NCBI GenBank assembly: GCA_030705955.1
Contig: JAUZPL010000031.1
Span: 1-47,217, forward strand
Source of the DNA: Bacillota bacterium
GTDB lineage: Bacteria > Bacillota > Bacilli > Bacillales > Cytobacillaceae
Length of the DNA: 47,217 nt
Direction of reading: 5' to 3'
Made by a program: the position numbers and the translations under genes. Position 1 is the first letter of the stretch. Every line of letters starts with the position of its first letter. The notes below the pieces were generated by a model, which searched no databases, was not told the DNA's origin, and saw only the letters and a list, made by a program, of their open reading frames with translations. This document shows, one piece after another, positions 8,344 to 15,853 of the stretch.

Positions 8344-8538
8344 TTATTTGTAAGGGGAGTAATTTAATATAGATGGAAGTATTTCTACATAGGTAATGAT
8401 TAAGGGGTTATCACCAGCAAAACCAAGTAAGATAAATAGATTCCGTATCCTTTTTATTTTTTCAATAAGCTCCTTCGATAAATAATACCCCTTAATATGA
8501 AAGGTTTTTTGAATAATTTCATTATATATTGGTTGTAA
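8344..8538 (-). pseudogene. decayed coding sequence without a start codon
   Basis: A 64-codon minus-strand frame between two stops lacks any ATG, GTG or TTG yet reads like protein: PIYNEIIQKTFHIKGYYLSK, then ELIEKIKRIRNLFILLGFAG and a PLIITYVEILPSILNY tail. The alternation of charged helix and hydrophobic segments suggests a C-terminal fragment of a lost gene. I do not recognise the family. The stretch from 8539 to 8771 on the plus strand holds only the upstream region of the next gene. Confidence 0.35.
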
Positions 8539-8771
8539 TTAGCGGGAGAAGGTAAAAGTCATGATGTCTTGGTGGAAACTCCAAACATAGTTAATAAAAT
8601 TTGTTTAAGGGTTTGGATAGAGTAATTATTAAATGAGATATGCTACTCTTTTAATAAAAAACGGAAAGTGTGTGTTAAAATATAACATTTTGTCCATTTT
8701 TTATCCTAACTTTCTGCATACTTTTTTTCTAGTATTAAGGTAATAAAATTCAAAAGGAGAGTGGATTAAAA

Positions 8772-9269
8772 ATGGGTTCTCATATGACACACTATATGGC
8801 ACTTTTGGCAGGTAACCAACCATGGAATTTAATTATCTTTATGGCAATTCCAGTCATTTGTGCGGAAACAATTGCCATTACAGAATTGGCAATTCTTTTC
8901 ACAAGAAATTTAAATGGCACATTAAGAAAAGTAAATAGAGCGGTTAGTATTTTTGTAGGATTATATTTTACTGGTATATTTATCTATTTATTAACAACAG
9001 CCTTTATCCCATTAACCATTCACGGTCAGTGGATGGGATGGATTGATGTCGTGGCCGTAACCTTTTATTTATTGGGGATTGTTCCACTATTGGGAATCGC
9101 CTTGGTGGATTCAAAAATTATTTATCGGAATAAAACAGAAGAAGAAAGGCTTAAACTTCATGCTACCTTTGTTGGATTATTTTTAGTATTATCCCATGTT
9201 GCCATGATTTTCGGAATGGTTGATCCTTCCCTTATTATGAGTGCATCAATGGGTAATATGAAAATGTAA
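8772..9269 (+). CDS. small polytopic membrane protein (DUF6803-like)
   Basis: The 165-aa product has about five hydrophobic segments: LIIFMAIPVICAETIAITEL (about 20-39), VSIFVGLYFTGIFIYLLTTA, VVAVTFYLLGIVPLLGIALV, and FVGLFLVLSHVAMIFGMV near the C-terminus. Conserved-looking features are the N-terminal MTHYMALLAGNQPWNL and the paired acidic residue in CAETIAITE. It resembles a family of uncharacterised Firmicutes membrane proteins that I believe is DUF6803; no transport or enzymatic role is established. The start ATG follows AAAGGAGAG with a long 12-base spacer. It stands alone, with a terminator at 9309-9339. Confidence 0.75.
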   Translation: MGSHMTHYMALLAGNQPWNLIIFMAIPVICAETIAITELAILFTRNLNGTLRKVNRAVSIFVGLYFTGIFIYLLTTAFIPLTIHGQWMGWIDVVAVTFYLLGIVPLLGIALVDSKIIYRNKTEEERLKLHATFVGLFLVLSHVAMIFGMVDPSLIMSASMGNMKM

Positions 9270-9308
9270 AGATTTCAAATACATGAAAATTGAAGTACGT
9301 TTTATGTT

Positions 9309-9339
9309 CCCTCAGATTAATAGTCTGGGGGGATTTTTG
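9309..9339 (+). terminator. rho-independent terminator
   Basis: CCCTCAGA (9309-9316) pairs with TCTGGGGG (9324-9331), one wobble, followed by GATTTTTGTTT. It ends the DUF6803-like gene. Confidence 0.8.
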
Positions 9340-9457
9340 TTTGAAGAATCTACTTTTACACACTGGGTAGTAATTTTCTTTACATCTGCTATTATTCTAA
9401 AAGGTAAGTGATGAAGTTTCAGGCATTGTTTTAGCTGAATTTTAAAGATTTTAGTGA

Positions 9458-9607
9458 ATTTTGGTCAGGTGGAAGGGTAGTGGATTTAAAACAGATCAAG
9501 AAGGGAATAGAGACATGTATGTTGAATATGTCGGAAAAGATAAATTTGTACCCCATCAAAATTCATTTTATAAAGAAGTCATACAAAAAGTAAATGAACA
9601 TTTTTAA
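9458..9607 (+). pseudogene. C-terminal gene remnant
   Basis: The frame from 9458 to the TAA at 9605 encodes ILVRWKGSGFKTDQEGNRDM followed by YVEYVGKDKFVPHQNSFYKE and VIQKVNEHF. It reads as a genuine C-terminus but has no ribosome binding site and is preceded by a stop. Directly after it, another frame (9598-9681) encodes IKQFGVFDEAILKKVVQNNY before a stop, which may be a second fragment of the same or another lost gene after a frameshift. No family recognised. Confidence 0.4.
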
Positions 9608-9682
9608 TAAAGCAATTCGGAGTTTTTGATGAAGCAATTTTAAAAAAAGTAGTTCAAAACAATTATACGAAGAGGTTATAGT

Positions 9683-10249
9683 ATGAAAAATGAAAAAAGA
9701 AAGTTGTCTCCAGAACAATGTGAAGAAATACTCGGTATATTGAAAGCGCGGTTTGAGAGTAACATGAATCGTCATAAAGGATTGGAATGGGCGAGAGTAC
9801 AAACAAAGCTAGAAACTAATACAGAAAAACTTTGGTCACTTAATGAAATGGAGATAACTGGTGGTGAACCGGATGTCATTGTTCATGATAAGCAGGTGGA
9901 TGAATACATTTTCTATGATTGTTCAGCGGAAAGTCCTAAAGGCCGAAGAAGTATTTGTTACGACCGTGAAGCGCTAGAGTCAAGGAAACAACATAAACCA
10001 CAAAACAACGCAATTGACATGGCTACTGACATGGGAATTGAGATTTTAACGGAAGAACAATACCGGGAGCTGCAAAAACTAGGGAATTTCGATGCTAAAA
10101 CATCGAGCTGGGTGAAAACACCCCCTAATATTAGAAAACTGGGTGGGGCCATCTTTTGTGATCTCCGCTTCGACACTGTCTTTGTGTACCACAATGGGGC
10201 AGAATGCTATTATGCTGGTAGGGGTTTCCGTGGCTCTCTAAGGGTCTAA
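9683..10249 (+). CDS. DUF4256 domain-containing protein
   Basis: The 188-aa protein covers the full DUF4256 family length, a soluble domain of unknown function. Recognisable blocks are FESNMNRHKGLEWARVQTKL (about 24-43), LWSLNEMEITGGEPDVI, the near-invariant YDCSAESPKGRRSICYDREAL (about 79-99), and the C-terminal DTVFVYHNGAECYYAGRGFRGSLRV block (last 25 residues). There is no signal peptide or membrane segment. The ATG follows AGAGGTTATAGT. It lies just downstream of gene remnants and is closed by the terminator at 10339-10366, so it appears monocistronic. The conserved Asp, Cys, His and Arg residues suggest an enzyme, but that is inference. Confidence 0.9.
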   Translation: MKNEKRKLSPEQCEEILGILKARFESNMNRHKGLEWARVQTKLETNTEKLWSLNEMEITGGEPDVIVHDKQVDEYIFYDCSAESPKGRRSICYDREALESRKQHKPQNNAIDMATDMGIEILTEEQYRELQKLGNFDAKTSSWVKTPPNIRKLGGAIFCDLRFDTVFVYHNGAECYYAGRGFRGSLRV

Positions 10250-10338
10250 ATTTGGGTGAATGGATGTAAGTGGCTTACACCTAAGGGGATTGATTTCGCC
10301 ATAGGTATTCAAAACTATCATATTGGTAAATTACTCGG

Positions 10339-10366
10339 CATCTACATGGTTGTAGATGTTTTTTTA
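10339..10366 (+). terminator. rho-independent terminator
   Basis: CATCTACA (10339-10346), loop TGGT, TGTAGATG (10351-10358), followed by a run of T. It ends the DUF4256 gene. Confidence 0.88.
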
Positions 10367-10751
10367 TGCAATTTATATTCATGGGTAGGTAGTTTGAAAG
10401 CTGAATATTTAAAGTTTACGAAAGTTATATAAATAAACTGAATTGCTCGAATATTGTCGAACTATAGGTTGTTGACAAATATGACAAATATTGAAATATT
10501 ATATAGACAACCCCACATTTCTTCTTGACTTAAATCCACTTTTTTACATCGTCTCGTATAAGTCCTTTCCTAGACTACTTCTTAATTGGTTATTTTCCCG
10601 AACACTCTTTTAGTTCCATAATGTTTCAACAAAAACAAGCCTGAAAGGGGTGATAAATGAAGAAACAATTTATTTTTATATTTAATTTTTAAAGGCTAAG
10701 TATTTAATTTCTGTTCTTAATTTTAAAATTAAATTTAAAGGAGGATAATGA
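10367..10751. other. AT-rich intergenic stretch
   Basis: No convincing gene. Noted are a TTGACA at about 10472 followed by AT-rich sequence, a possible promoter for the hypothetical gene at 10752, and a tiny frame at 10657 (MKKQFIFIFNF, 11 codons) behind AAAGGGGTGAT that could be a leader peptide or chance. Confidence 0.3.
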
Positions 10752-11066
10752 ATGGGACACGATATTTCAGGAATCAATAATGCAGAAAAAGTAATTGCTT
10801 ATGCACGTTTTAGCATGTGGAATGATGATGCTTCCATACTGTACAGTTTACTTGATGCAGAACATTTCGATGCAGGAGTTAGTGGAATAGGCGACATGTC
10901 TACTTTTTCCATTCAACAAATTGAAAAGGCTTTGAATACTTACAATCAATTATATGTATCAGAAAGTGACTTCTTAGATTGGGATAGAAAACAAATCCTG
11001 AATTTTATACAAAACTGTTTAGCAACAGCACAAAAAGAAGGGAGTGTTAGAGTGTATTTTGGTTAA
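10752..11066 (+). CDS. hypothetical protein (104 aa)
   Basis: The start ATG is preceded by a strong AAAGGAGGATA site at ideal spacing, so translation is credible. The protein begins MGHDISGINNAEKVIAYARF and contains a central GVSGIGDMSTFS turn followed by an amphipathic helix (IQQIEKALNTYNQLY). It is acidic, soluble and has no signal peptide. The composition and the Asp/His near the N-terminus recall small cytoplasmic or phage-associated proteins, but I cannot assign a family. It is isolated between long spacers with no operon partner. Confidence 0.7.
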   Translation: MGHDISGINNAEKVIAYARFSMWNDDASILYSLLDAEHFDAGVSGIGDMSTFSIQQIEKALNTYNQLYVSESDFLDWDRKQILNFIQNCLATAQKEGSVRVYFG

Positions 11067-11257
11067 TTTTTTAAGAGTGCTTGCTGAATTATACTTAAAG
11101 TCAATAGTACCAATTCCTTTTATATGTACCAATTTTCCTTTTCATTATCATTCAATCTTATGAATTTCTTTTTAATCCCCAAAAAAACACCTACAAAACC
11201 TTGCAAATGTTGATTATTGCCCATTTTTAAAGAACTAAAATATAGAGGGAAATATAA

Positions 11258-11398
11258 AAATTGCCCCGACTAATCCACTTATTAAACCTGCATGTTTTTG
11301 CCCAAAAGAACACTATTAAATCAGAGACGAGAGGAAAAGAAAGAGTCATTGAAGAAATGTCGGTTATCGATGACTTTGAAGACGTGGAAAAAGATTAA
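11258..11398 (+). pseudogene. small open frame or gene remnant
   Basis: A frame open from 11258 to TAA at 11396 contains TIKSETRGKERVIEEMSVID and ends DFEDVEKD, a coding-like acidic tail. A TTG at 11261 sits 11 bases after GAGGG. An overlapping frame reads IKIAPTNPLIKPACFCPKEHY and stops at 11318. The two could be one decayed gene broken by a frameshift. No family recognised. Confidence 0.25.
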
Positions 11399-11473
11399 AT
11401 GATTAGTATGTTCGGCTCATTTTATAAAACAAACCCAATTTTAAAATAAAGCCAGATGTCAGTTTGCAATAGA

Positions 11474-11513
11474 AAACTCATTTGCAATAATAAATTGTAA
11501 ATGAGTTTTTATG
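11474..11513 (+). terminator. rho-independent terminator
   Basis: AAACTCATTTGCAA (11474-11487) pairs with TTGTAAATGAGTTT (11495-11508) with a single wobble, followed by TTATG and further T residues. Strong stem; it would end transcription from the hypothetical gene at 10752. Confidence 0.82.
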
Positions 11514-11797
11514 TTTTTTGAAGTGAAGCTTGTTGGTTTAGAAGACTCTGGTAGTAGCAAGTAACTCATCCAATCGGAAAGTGATGTATATATGGGAATT
11601 CTATAAGGATATAGACAGATCATCTCGATATTTAATAAAATAAAGTGGAAAACTCTTACCAGAGCATTTCACTTTTAAAAGGTAAGGGGAAAAATATGAC
11701 TAAGAAAGATACCTTATTCAAAGTCGTGGATTTAGATTTTTAGATGAATGATAGATGAATATTTTAAAGTAATAATATCATGCCAGGAGAGAAGAAA
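11514..11797 (+). other. intergenic stretch with hairpin and 15-codon frame
   Basis: An imperfect hairpin (11642-11678, AAAGTG...CACTTT arms) precedes GGTAAGGGGA and a 15-codon frame, MTKKDTLFKVVDLDF (11696-11743). This looks like the first residues of a lost gene, or a leader peptide for the gene at 11798. Nothing else is visible in this stretch. Confidence 0.25.
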
Positions 11798-12187
11798 ATG
11801 AATGAACTACAAGTATTTAGTGAACTACATAAATTTTTATGTGGTATAGGGAGGATGAATATTACACTTCCAGCTAAGAGTTTAACGATAGGATATAAAC
11901 CAATTCGGTTTGGGGGAGGTATCCCTAAGTTTGCCACTTTATATGGGGAAAAACGATACAACTGTTTGATCCTTCATGTTGAGCCAGGCAATCTTGAATC
12001 ACTTAAAGGAAAAATGATTCAAAAAGAAATTCAACAACTCTTACATTTTGATATCCAAGAAATGAGAAGTTTTGTTTTGAAAAAGCACGAGGTTTATATT
12101 CCTTTTGAAGTAGTTAACACGAAAGAAACACTAAATCTATTAAAGGATTTTGTTCGAAATCAGTATGTGAATTTTGTAACTAGATGA
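11798..12187 (+). CDS. hypothetical protein (129 aa)
   Basis: I place the start at ATG 11798 because AGGAGA lies 7 bases upstream; an ATG 18 bases earlier would put that site inside the gene. The product begins MNELQVFSELHKFLCGIGRM and has a Gly-rich turn (KPIRFGGGIPKF), a beta-rich centre and a C-terminal helix with KETLNLLKDFVRNQY. There is no signal peptide or membrane segment. I do not recognise a family. It is followed by the separately promoted pruA gene. Confidence 0.6.
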   Translation: MNELQVFSELHKFLCGIGRMNITLPAKSLTIGYKPIRFGGGIPKFATLYGEKRYNCLILHVEPGNLESLKGKMIQKEIQQLLHFDIQEMRSFVLKKHEVYIPFEVVNTKETLNLLKDFVRNQYVNFVTR

Positions 12188-12215
12188 GTTTGGAGTGGTA
12201 CACAGGGGGAAGAAA

Positions 12216-12248
12216 TGAAAGCGCAATAATAGAAAAGTATGATATAAT
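12216..12248 (+). promoter_or_regulatory. pruA promoter region with cre-like element
   Basis: An extended -10, TGATATAAT, ends at 12248, with no good -35 box. TGAAAGCGCAATAA (12216-12229) matches 12 of 14 positions of the CcpA cre consensus and occupies the -35 region. The same TGATATAAT precedes proline dehydrogenase at 25616-25624. A weak -35 suggests an activator; no recognised PutR site is visible. Confidence 0.45.
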
Positions 12249-12316
12249 TTTTAGGTATGAAAAGTTATATGTATATAAAAGTAATAGAATATTGAAAAGG
12301 GAAGGAACGTGAAAGA

Positions 12317-13948
12317 ATGAGTAACGGAATTTTTAGAATCCCAGCACTTACAAATGAGCCTGGTAATACATATGCCCCAGGTACAAAAGAACGGGAAACA
12401 TTAAAAGTAGAATTAAAACGCCAATCTGAAGTCGTAGTTGACATCCCTGTGATTATTAATGGAGAAAATATAAAGACAGATACAGTGAAACAAGTGGTTA
12501 TGCCGCATAATCATCAACATGTTTTAGCAAACTATTCCGAAGCCGGCGAAAAAGAGTTGCGTGATGCGGTAGAAGCTGCGATGGCTGCTAAAGAAGCATG
12601 GGCAAATATGCCTTGGGAACACCGCGCCTCTATTTTCTTAAAGGCTGCTGATTTACTTTCTGGTCCATACCGTGATGTAATCAATGCTTCTACTATGTTA
12701 GGACAATCTAAAACTGCTTATCAATCTGAAATTGATGCTGCACAAGAATTAGCTGACTTCTTACGTTATGACGTGGATTGTGCAAATCAAATTTATCAAA
12801 TTCAACCAAGCAGTATGAAAAATGTTTGGAACCGTACAGATTACCGATCACTAGATGGTTTTGTATTGGCCATTTCACCATTTAACTTCACATCCATTGG
12901 CGGAAACTTACCAGTAGCTCCTGCCATTATGGGGAACGTAGTTGTTTGGAAGCCAGCAACAACTGCTTTATTATCAAACTACTACTTTATGCGTCTATTA
13001 GAAGAAGCAGGATTACCAAAAGGAGTCATTAATTTTGTTCCTTCTCGTGGTTCACAAGTATCAGAAGTGGTATTAAAAGACCCTCGTATGTCTGGATTCC
13101 ATTTTACTGGATCTACAAGTACATTCCAACAAATTTGGAAAACTGTAGGGGAAAACATTGCAAACTACACTTCATATCCTCGTTTAATTGGAGAAACAGG
13201 TGGTAAGGACTTTGTATTTGCTCACGAAACTGCACAAGCTGACAAAGTAGTAGCAGGTCTCGTTCGTGGTTCGTTTGAATACCAAGGCCAAAAATGTTCA
13301 GCAGCCTCTCGTGCTTACATTCCTGCAAGTATGTGGGAAGAAGTTAAAGCTGGCTTAGTGGAAGAAACTGCGAAGCTTAAAGTAGGGGATATCCAAAACT
13401 TTACAAACTTCATGGGTGCAGTAATTGATAAAGCAGCCTTTGATTCGATTACAAGCTATATTGACTATGCTGCAGCTTCTGAAGAAGCGGAAATTATTGC
13501 TGGTGGTACTTATGATGATTCTGTTGGATATTTCGTTCAACCTACCATCATTGTGACAACAAATCCAAACTTCAAGACAATGGTAGAAGAGATTTTTGGA
13601 CCAGTATTAACAATCTATGTATATGAAAATGATAAATTAGAAGAAACATTGGATTCAGTAGATAAAGCTTCCATGTATGCTTTAACAGGTGCAATCTTTG
13701 CTCAAGATCGTAATGCCATTATTCACTTAGAACGTCGCTTATCAGGAGCCGCTGGTAACTTCTATATCAATGATAAACCAACTGGTGCGATGATTGATCA
13801 ACAGCCATTTGGTGGTTCTCGCGGTTCTGGTACAAACGACAAAGCAGGTTCTGTCTTTAACATGATTCGTTGGACCAGTCCTCGTGTTATCAAAGAAAAC
13901 TTTGCACCAACTGCACCAGTTTCCTATCCAATTATGGATGAAGAATGA
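12317..13948 (+). CDS. pruA: L-glutamate gamma-semialdehyde (1-pyrroline-5-carboxylate) dehydrogenase
   Basis: Oxidises glutamate semialdehyde to glutamate with NAD+, the second step of proline catabolism, in the cytoplasm. The 543-aa protein is an aldehyde dehydrogenase. The catalytic Glu is E293 in GETGGKDFVF and the catalytic Cys is C327 in YQGQKCSAASRAY. The FHFTGSTSTFQQIW segment and the long N-terminal arm (ending around SEAGEKELRDAV) fit the group-1 P5CDH family, close to mitochondrial ALDH4A1, rather than the shorter RocA type usual in Bacillus. The start at 12317 has an AAGGAA site about 10 bases upstream. It is monocistronic; the partner enzyme lies at 25658. Confidence 0.93.
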   Translation: MSNGIFRIPALTNEPGNTYAPGTKERETLKVELKRQSEVVVDIPVIINGENIKTDTVKQVVMPHNHQHVLANYSEAGEKELRDAVEAAMAAKEAWANMPWEHRASIFLKAADLLSGPYRDVINASTMLGQSKTAYQSEIDAAQELADFLRYDVDCANQIYQIQPSSMKNVWNRTDYRSLDGFVLAISPFNFTSIGGNLPVAPAIMGNVVVWKPATTALLSNYYFMRLLEEAGLPKGVINFVPSRGSQVSEVVLKDPRMSGFHFTGSTSTFQQIWKTVGENIANYTSYPRLIGETGGKDFVFAHETAQADKVVAGLVRGSFEYQGQKCSAASRAYIPASMWEEVKAGLVEETAKLKVGDIQNFTNFMGAVIDKAAFDSITSYIDYAAASEEAEIIAGGTYDDSVGYFVQPTIIVTTNPNFKTMVEEIFGPVLTIYVYENDKLEETLDSVDKASMYALTGAIFAQDRNAIIHLERRLSGAAGNFYINDKPTGAMIDQQPFGGSRGSGTNDKAGSVFNMIRWTSPRVIKENFAPTAPVSYPIMDEE

Positions 13949-13957
13949 TGTAAAAAT

Positions 13958-13993
13958 AAAAAGATGTTGAAATGTTTATTTCAATCTTTTTTT
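13958..13993 (+). terminator. terminator of pruA
   Basis: AAAAAGAT-GTTGAAAT pairs across a short loop with ATTTCAA-TCTTTTT, ending in a run of T. Confidence 0.82.
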
Positions 13994-14102
13994 ATTTTAC
14001 TAGATTTGTTCATTGTCTATTTTTAACATCTGAATGTATATGTGTGTGAAAATTTCAAAACCATTTGATAAAACTAAAATATATTGGTAAGGGGGTAGGG
14101 AG

Positions 14103-14660
14103 ATGAATAGTAATTTATTTCACTCATTGGAAGGTGAAAGTATCTACTTCAAAGCATTAAGTTTGGATGATGTTCAAGAGATACATAATTATGCCTCAGA
14201 TAAGGAAGTTTCACGATTCATTGGCTGGAATTTAATGAATACTTTAAATGAAACTCGTGAGCACATTGAAACAATGTTAAAACGTGAGTCGGCAGGTACA
14301 CATTTATATGCCTCCATTGTTCTACATTCAACTCAAGCAATTATTGGGACAGCCATGATTTTCAATTTTGATCGAGAATCGAACCAAGCGGAAATCGGGT
14401 ATGTTTTTCATAAAGATCATTGGGGGAAAGGATATGGAACTGAGAGTGTTGCACTAATGAGTGATTTTGCTTTTAAATCCCTTAATCTTCACAAACTTCA
14501 TGCTAGTGTAGTGGACTCAAATATTGGATCAGCTCGGATACTTGAAAAGAACAAGTATGAGTTAGAAGGACGATTAAAAGACCACTATTCTATTGAAAAT
14601 ATATATTATGATGCACTGCTTTTTGGTAAAATTTCAAACTTGCAATCTTATAAAATTTAA
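14103..14660 (+). CDS. GNAT family N-acetyltransferase (RimJ/RimL-like)
   Basis: Predicted acetyl-CoA-dependent transferase of 185 aa. The N-terminal beta strand with YFKALSLDDVQEIHNYASD and the central acetyl-CoA loop HKDHWGKGYGTESVALM (about 101-117), carrying the Q/RxxGxG/A-type WGKGYGTE motif, define the fold. The following LNLHKLHASVVDSNIGSARI and EKNKYELEGRLKD blocks are typical of the RimL-like branch, which acetylates ribosomal protein or small-amine substrates. The substrate here is unknown. The start ATG lies close behind a GGGGGTAGGG stretch. It converges on the minus-strand gene at 14794 with a shared terminator. Confidence 0.87.
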   Translation: MNSNLFHSLEGESIYFKALSLDDVQEIHNYASDKEVSRFIGWNLMNTLNETREHIETMLKRESAGTHLYASIVLHSTQAIIGTAMIFNFDRESNQAEIGYVFHKDHWGKGYGTESVALMSDFAFKSLNLHKLHASVVDSNIGSARILEKNKYELEGRLKDHYSIENIYYDALLFGKISNLQSYKI

Positions 14661-14749
14661 ATGCTGCTACATTGATAGTTGTTCTATTCATAGTAAACGA
14701 TCTTTACCATTTTATAAGTAATTAAACGGTGGTGCCAATAAAGCTGCTA

Positions 14750-14783
14750 AAAAGCCAACTTCGATGTAACGAAGTTGGCTTTT
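14750..14783. terminator. bidirectional terminator
   Basis: AAAAGCCAACTTCG (14750-14763) and CGAAGTTGGCTTTT (14770-14783) are a perfect 14-bp inverted repeat. It serves the two convergent genes ending at 14660 and 14794. Confidence 0.92.
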
Positions 14784-14793
14784 ACTTTCTACA

Positions 14794-15393
14794 TCAAATG
14801 ATGGCTGGAACGGAAGAAACAAGTTGTTCAATTTCACAGCCTTGATCAATGGATATAACGCGAACTGTAACTTGAATCTCTGGAGGTAATCCCTCAGGTA
14901 CATTCAATAGTGATGTTGTAAATTGATGATTGTTGTCGACATTCGCTATTGTTGAACTGTGGATGTTTCCATCAGTGAGAATCTCCACTCTTACTTGATT
15001 TGTACCTAGTGCAGTTCCATGGAATATTTGTTCACTGCTTCCTGGAATTGAGCTCACAATCGTGCGTGATGTCAAAAAAATTGGGCAGGTAAGTTGATCT
15101 ACTATGTCTTCTAACTTAAATTGGAGGAGCATTTCGTTCTTAATTACAGTTTTTAAGGTTTTTTCAACCGTATTATCTATGAGAATCAAATCTGGAATAC
15201 CTGAAATTGGTATTGAAACTCCTGGCAAGGTACCAACCACTGCCTGGATTTTTTCTGCCTCAGCATTGATAATATGTGCCAAACCTAACTCCTCAAACGC
15301 AATAGAAGCAAGTAATAGATTAAAAACTTCCTCCCTATTAATACTAATAGTAGGGGTCACATTGGGTATAGTGGGGAATGACAAAGTATTCAC
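14794..15393 (-). CDS. spore-surface (exosporium-like) protein
   Basis: The 199-aa protein starts MNTLSFPTIPNVTPTISINR and contains VFNLLLASIAFEELGLAHI followed by INAEAEKIQAVVGTLPG. This block occurs in Bacillus spore-surface proteins and collagen-like exosporium proteins, just before their variable region. A second conserved block is TLKTVIKNEMLLQFKLEDIV (about 79-98). The C-terminal half is beta-rich (ITIVNVDNNHQF-like strands, VQVTVRVISIDQGCEIEQL) and may be the assembly domain; there are no Gly-X-Y repeats. No signal peptide, as usual for mother-cell proteins. Function inferred from resemblance only. Confidence 0.6.
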   Translation of the reverse strand: MNTLSFPTIPNVTPTISINREEVFNLLLASIAFEELGLAHIINAEAEKIQAVVGTLPGVSIPISGIPDLILIDNTVEKTLKTVIKNEMLLQFKLEDIVDQLTCPIFLTSRTIVSSIPGSSEQIFHGTALGTNQVRVEILTDGNIHSSTIANVDNNHQFTTSLLNVPEGLPPEIQVTVRVISIDQGCEIEQLVSSVPAII

Positions 15394-15503
15394 CTCTTTT
15401 CTCTTTTTTTATTTCTTTACATTCTATGGTTCATATTGTTTATAGGACCGGCGCTTGTCTCGTTAATTGATTTTTTATTAAAATTGTTCAATTTTTATTT
15501 TTT

Positions 15504-15722
15504 TCAGCAGGGGAAAGCGTAATAAAAGGAGAGGCCTTGGTGACTTTTACTGATGGCAGTGATCCTATAACTGCACCCGAAGCAGGCGTTGTGACAACCG
15601 TTTCCGTGGCTTCAGGGGAAAAAGTTACAAATGGACAGGCTGTTGCACATTTAACAAATTATTCCGATGTACAAACAATCGTGAACCCCTTTCATTTGAG
15701 AGGGGTTTTATTTGTATTCTAA
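15504..15722 (+). pseudogene. remnant of an efflux periplasmic-adaptor (HlyD/RND-MFP) gene
   Basis: The frame encodes SAGESVIKGEALVTFTDGSD then PITAPEAGVVTTVSVASGEK and VTNGQAVAHLTNYSDVQTIV, a complete lipoyl/barrel-sandwich hybrid domain as found in membrane-fusion proteins. Upstream, poly-T-rich noncoding sequence replaces the signal peptide and first strands; downstream, the frame runs straight into a terminator hairpin. There is no start codon with a ribosome binding site. It is therefore an internal fragment truncated on both sides; the domain codons themselves look undamaged, which suggests recent loss. Confidence 0.65.
15684..15715 (+). terminator. rho-independent terminator
   Basis: AACCCCT (15684-15690) pairs with AGGGGTT (15701-15707), followed by TTATTTGT. 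It insulates the LacI operon promoter from upstream. Confidence 0.8.
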
Positions 15723-15738
15723 TTCGTGATAAAGCATT

Positions 15739-15767
15739 TTGACTAAATTCCTTTCATATGTTATAAA
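15739..15767 (+). promoter_or_regulatory. sigma-A promoter of the LacI-GH31-PfkB operon
   Basis: TTGACT (15739-15744), 17-base spacer, TATAAA (15762-15767). The expected start point is near 15774, immediately before the first operator copy. Confidence 0.8.
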
Positions 15768-15777
15768 ATAAATGTGT

Positions 15778-15789
15778 GGTGAAACGTTT
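15778..15789 (+). promoter_or_regulatory. operator copy 1 (GGTGAAACGTTT)
   Basis: The core AAACGTTT is palindromic with a central CG, as in LacI-family operators. It lies at about +4 of the predicted transcript. The identical 12-mer recurs 58 bases downstream, just before the regulator gene. Confidence 0.65.
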
Positions 15790-15835
15790 AATCAATTTTT
15801 AAAAATTAAATATAGAAATGTTATTTATCATAGGT

Positions 15836-15847
15836 GGTGAAACGTTT
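15836..15847 (+). promoter_or_regulatory. operator copy 2 (GGTGAAACGTTT)
   Basis: Identical to the copy at 15778-15789. It overlaps the regulator's ribosome binding region (AGGTGGTGA), so a bound repressor would sit on the translation start. Spacing of the two copies (58 bases, about 5.5 turns) leaves looping open. Confidence 0.6.
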
Positions 15848-15853
15848 TTTATT

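Noticed and set aside
10657-10692. Leader peptide MKKQFIFIFNF before the gene at 10752
   Set aside because: A ribosome binding site exists, but no terminator or alternative pairing follows that it could control; kept only as a note.
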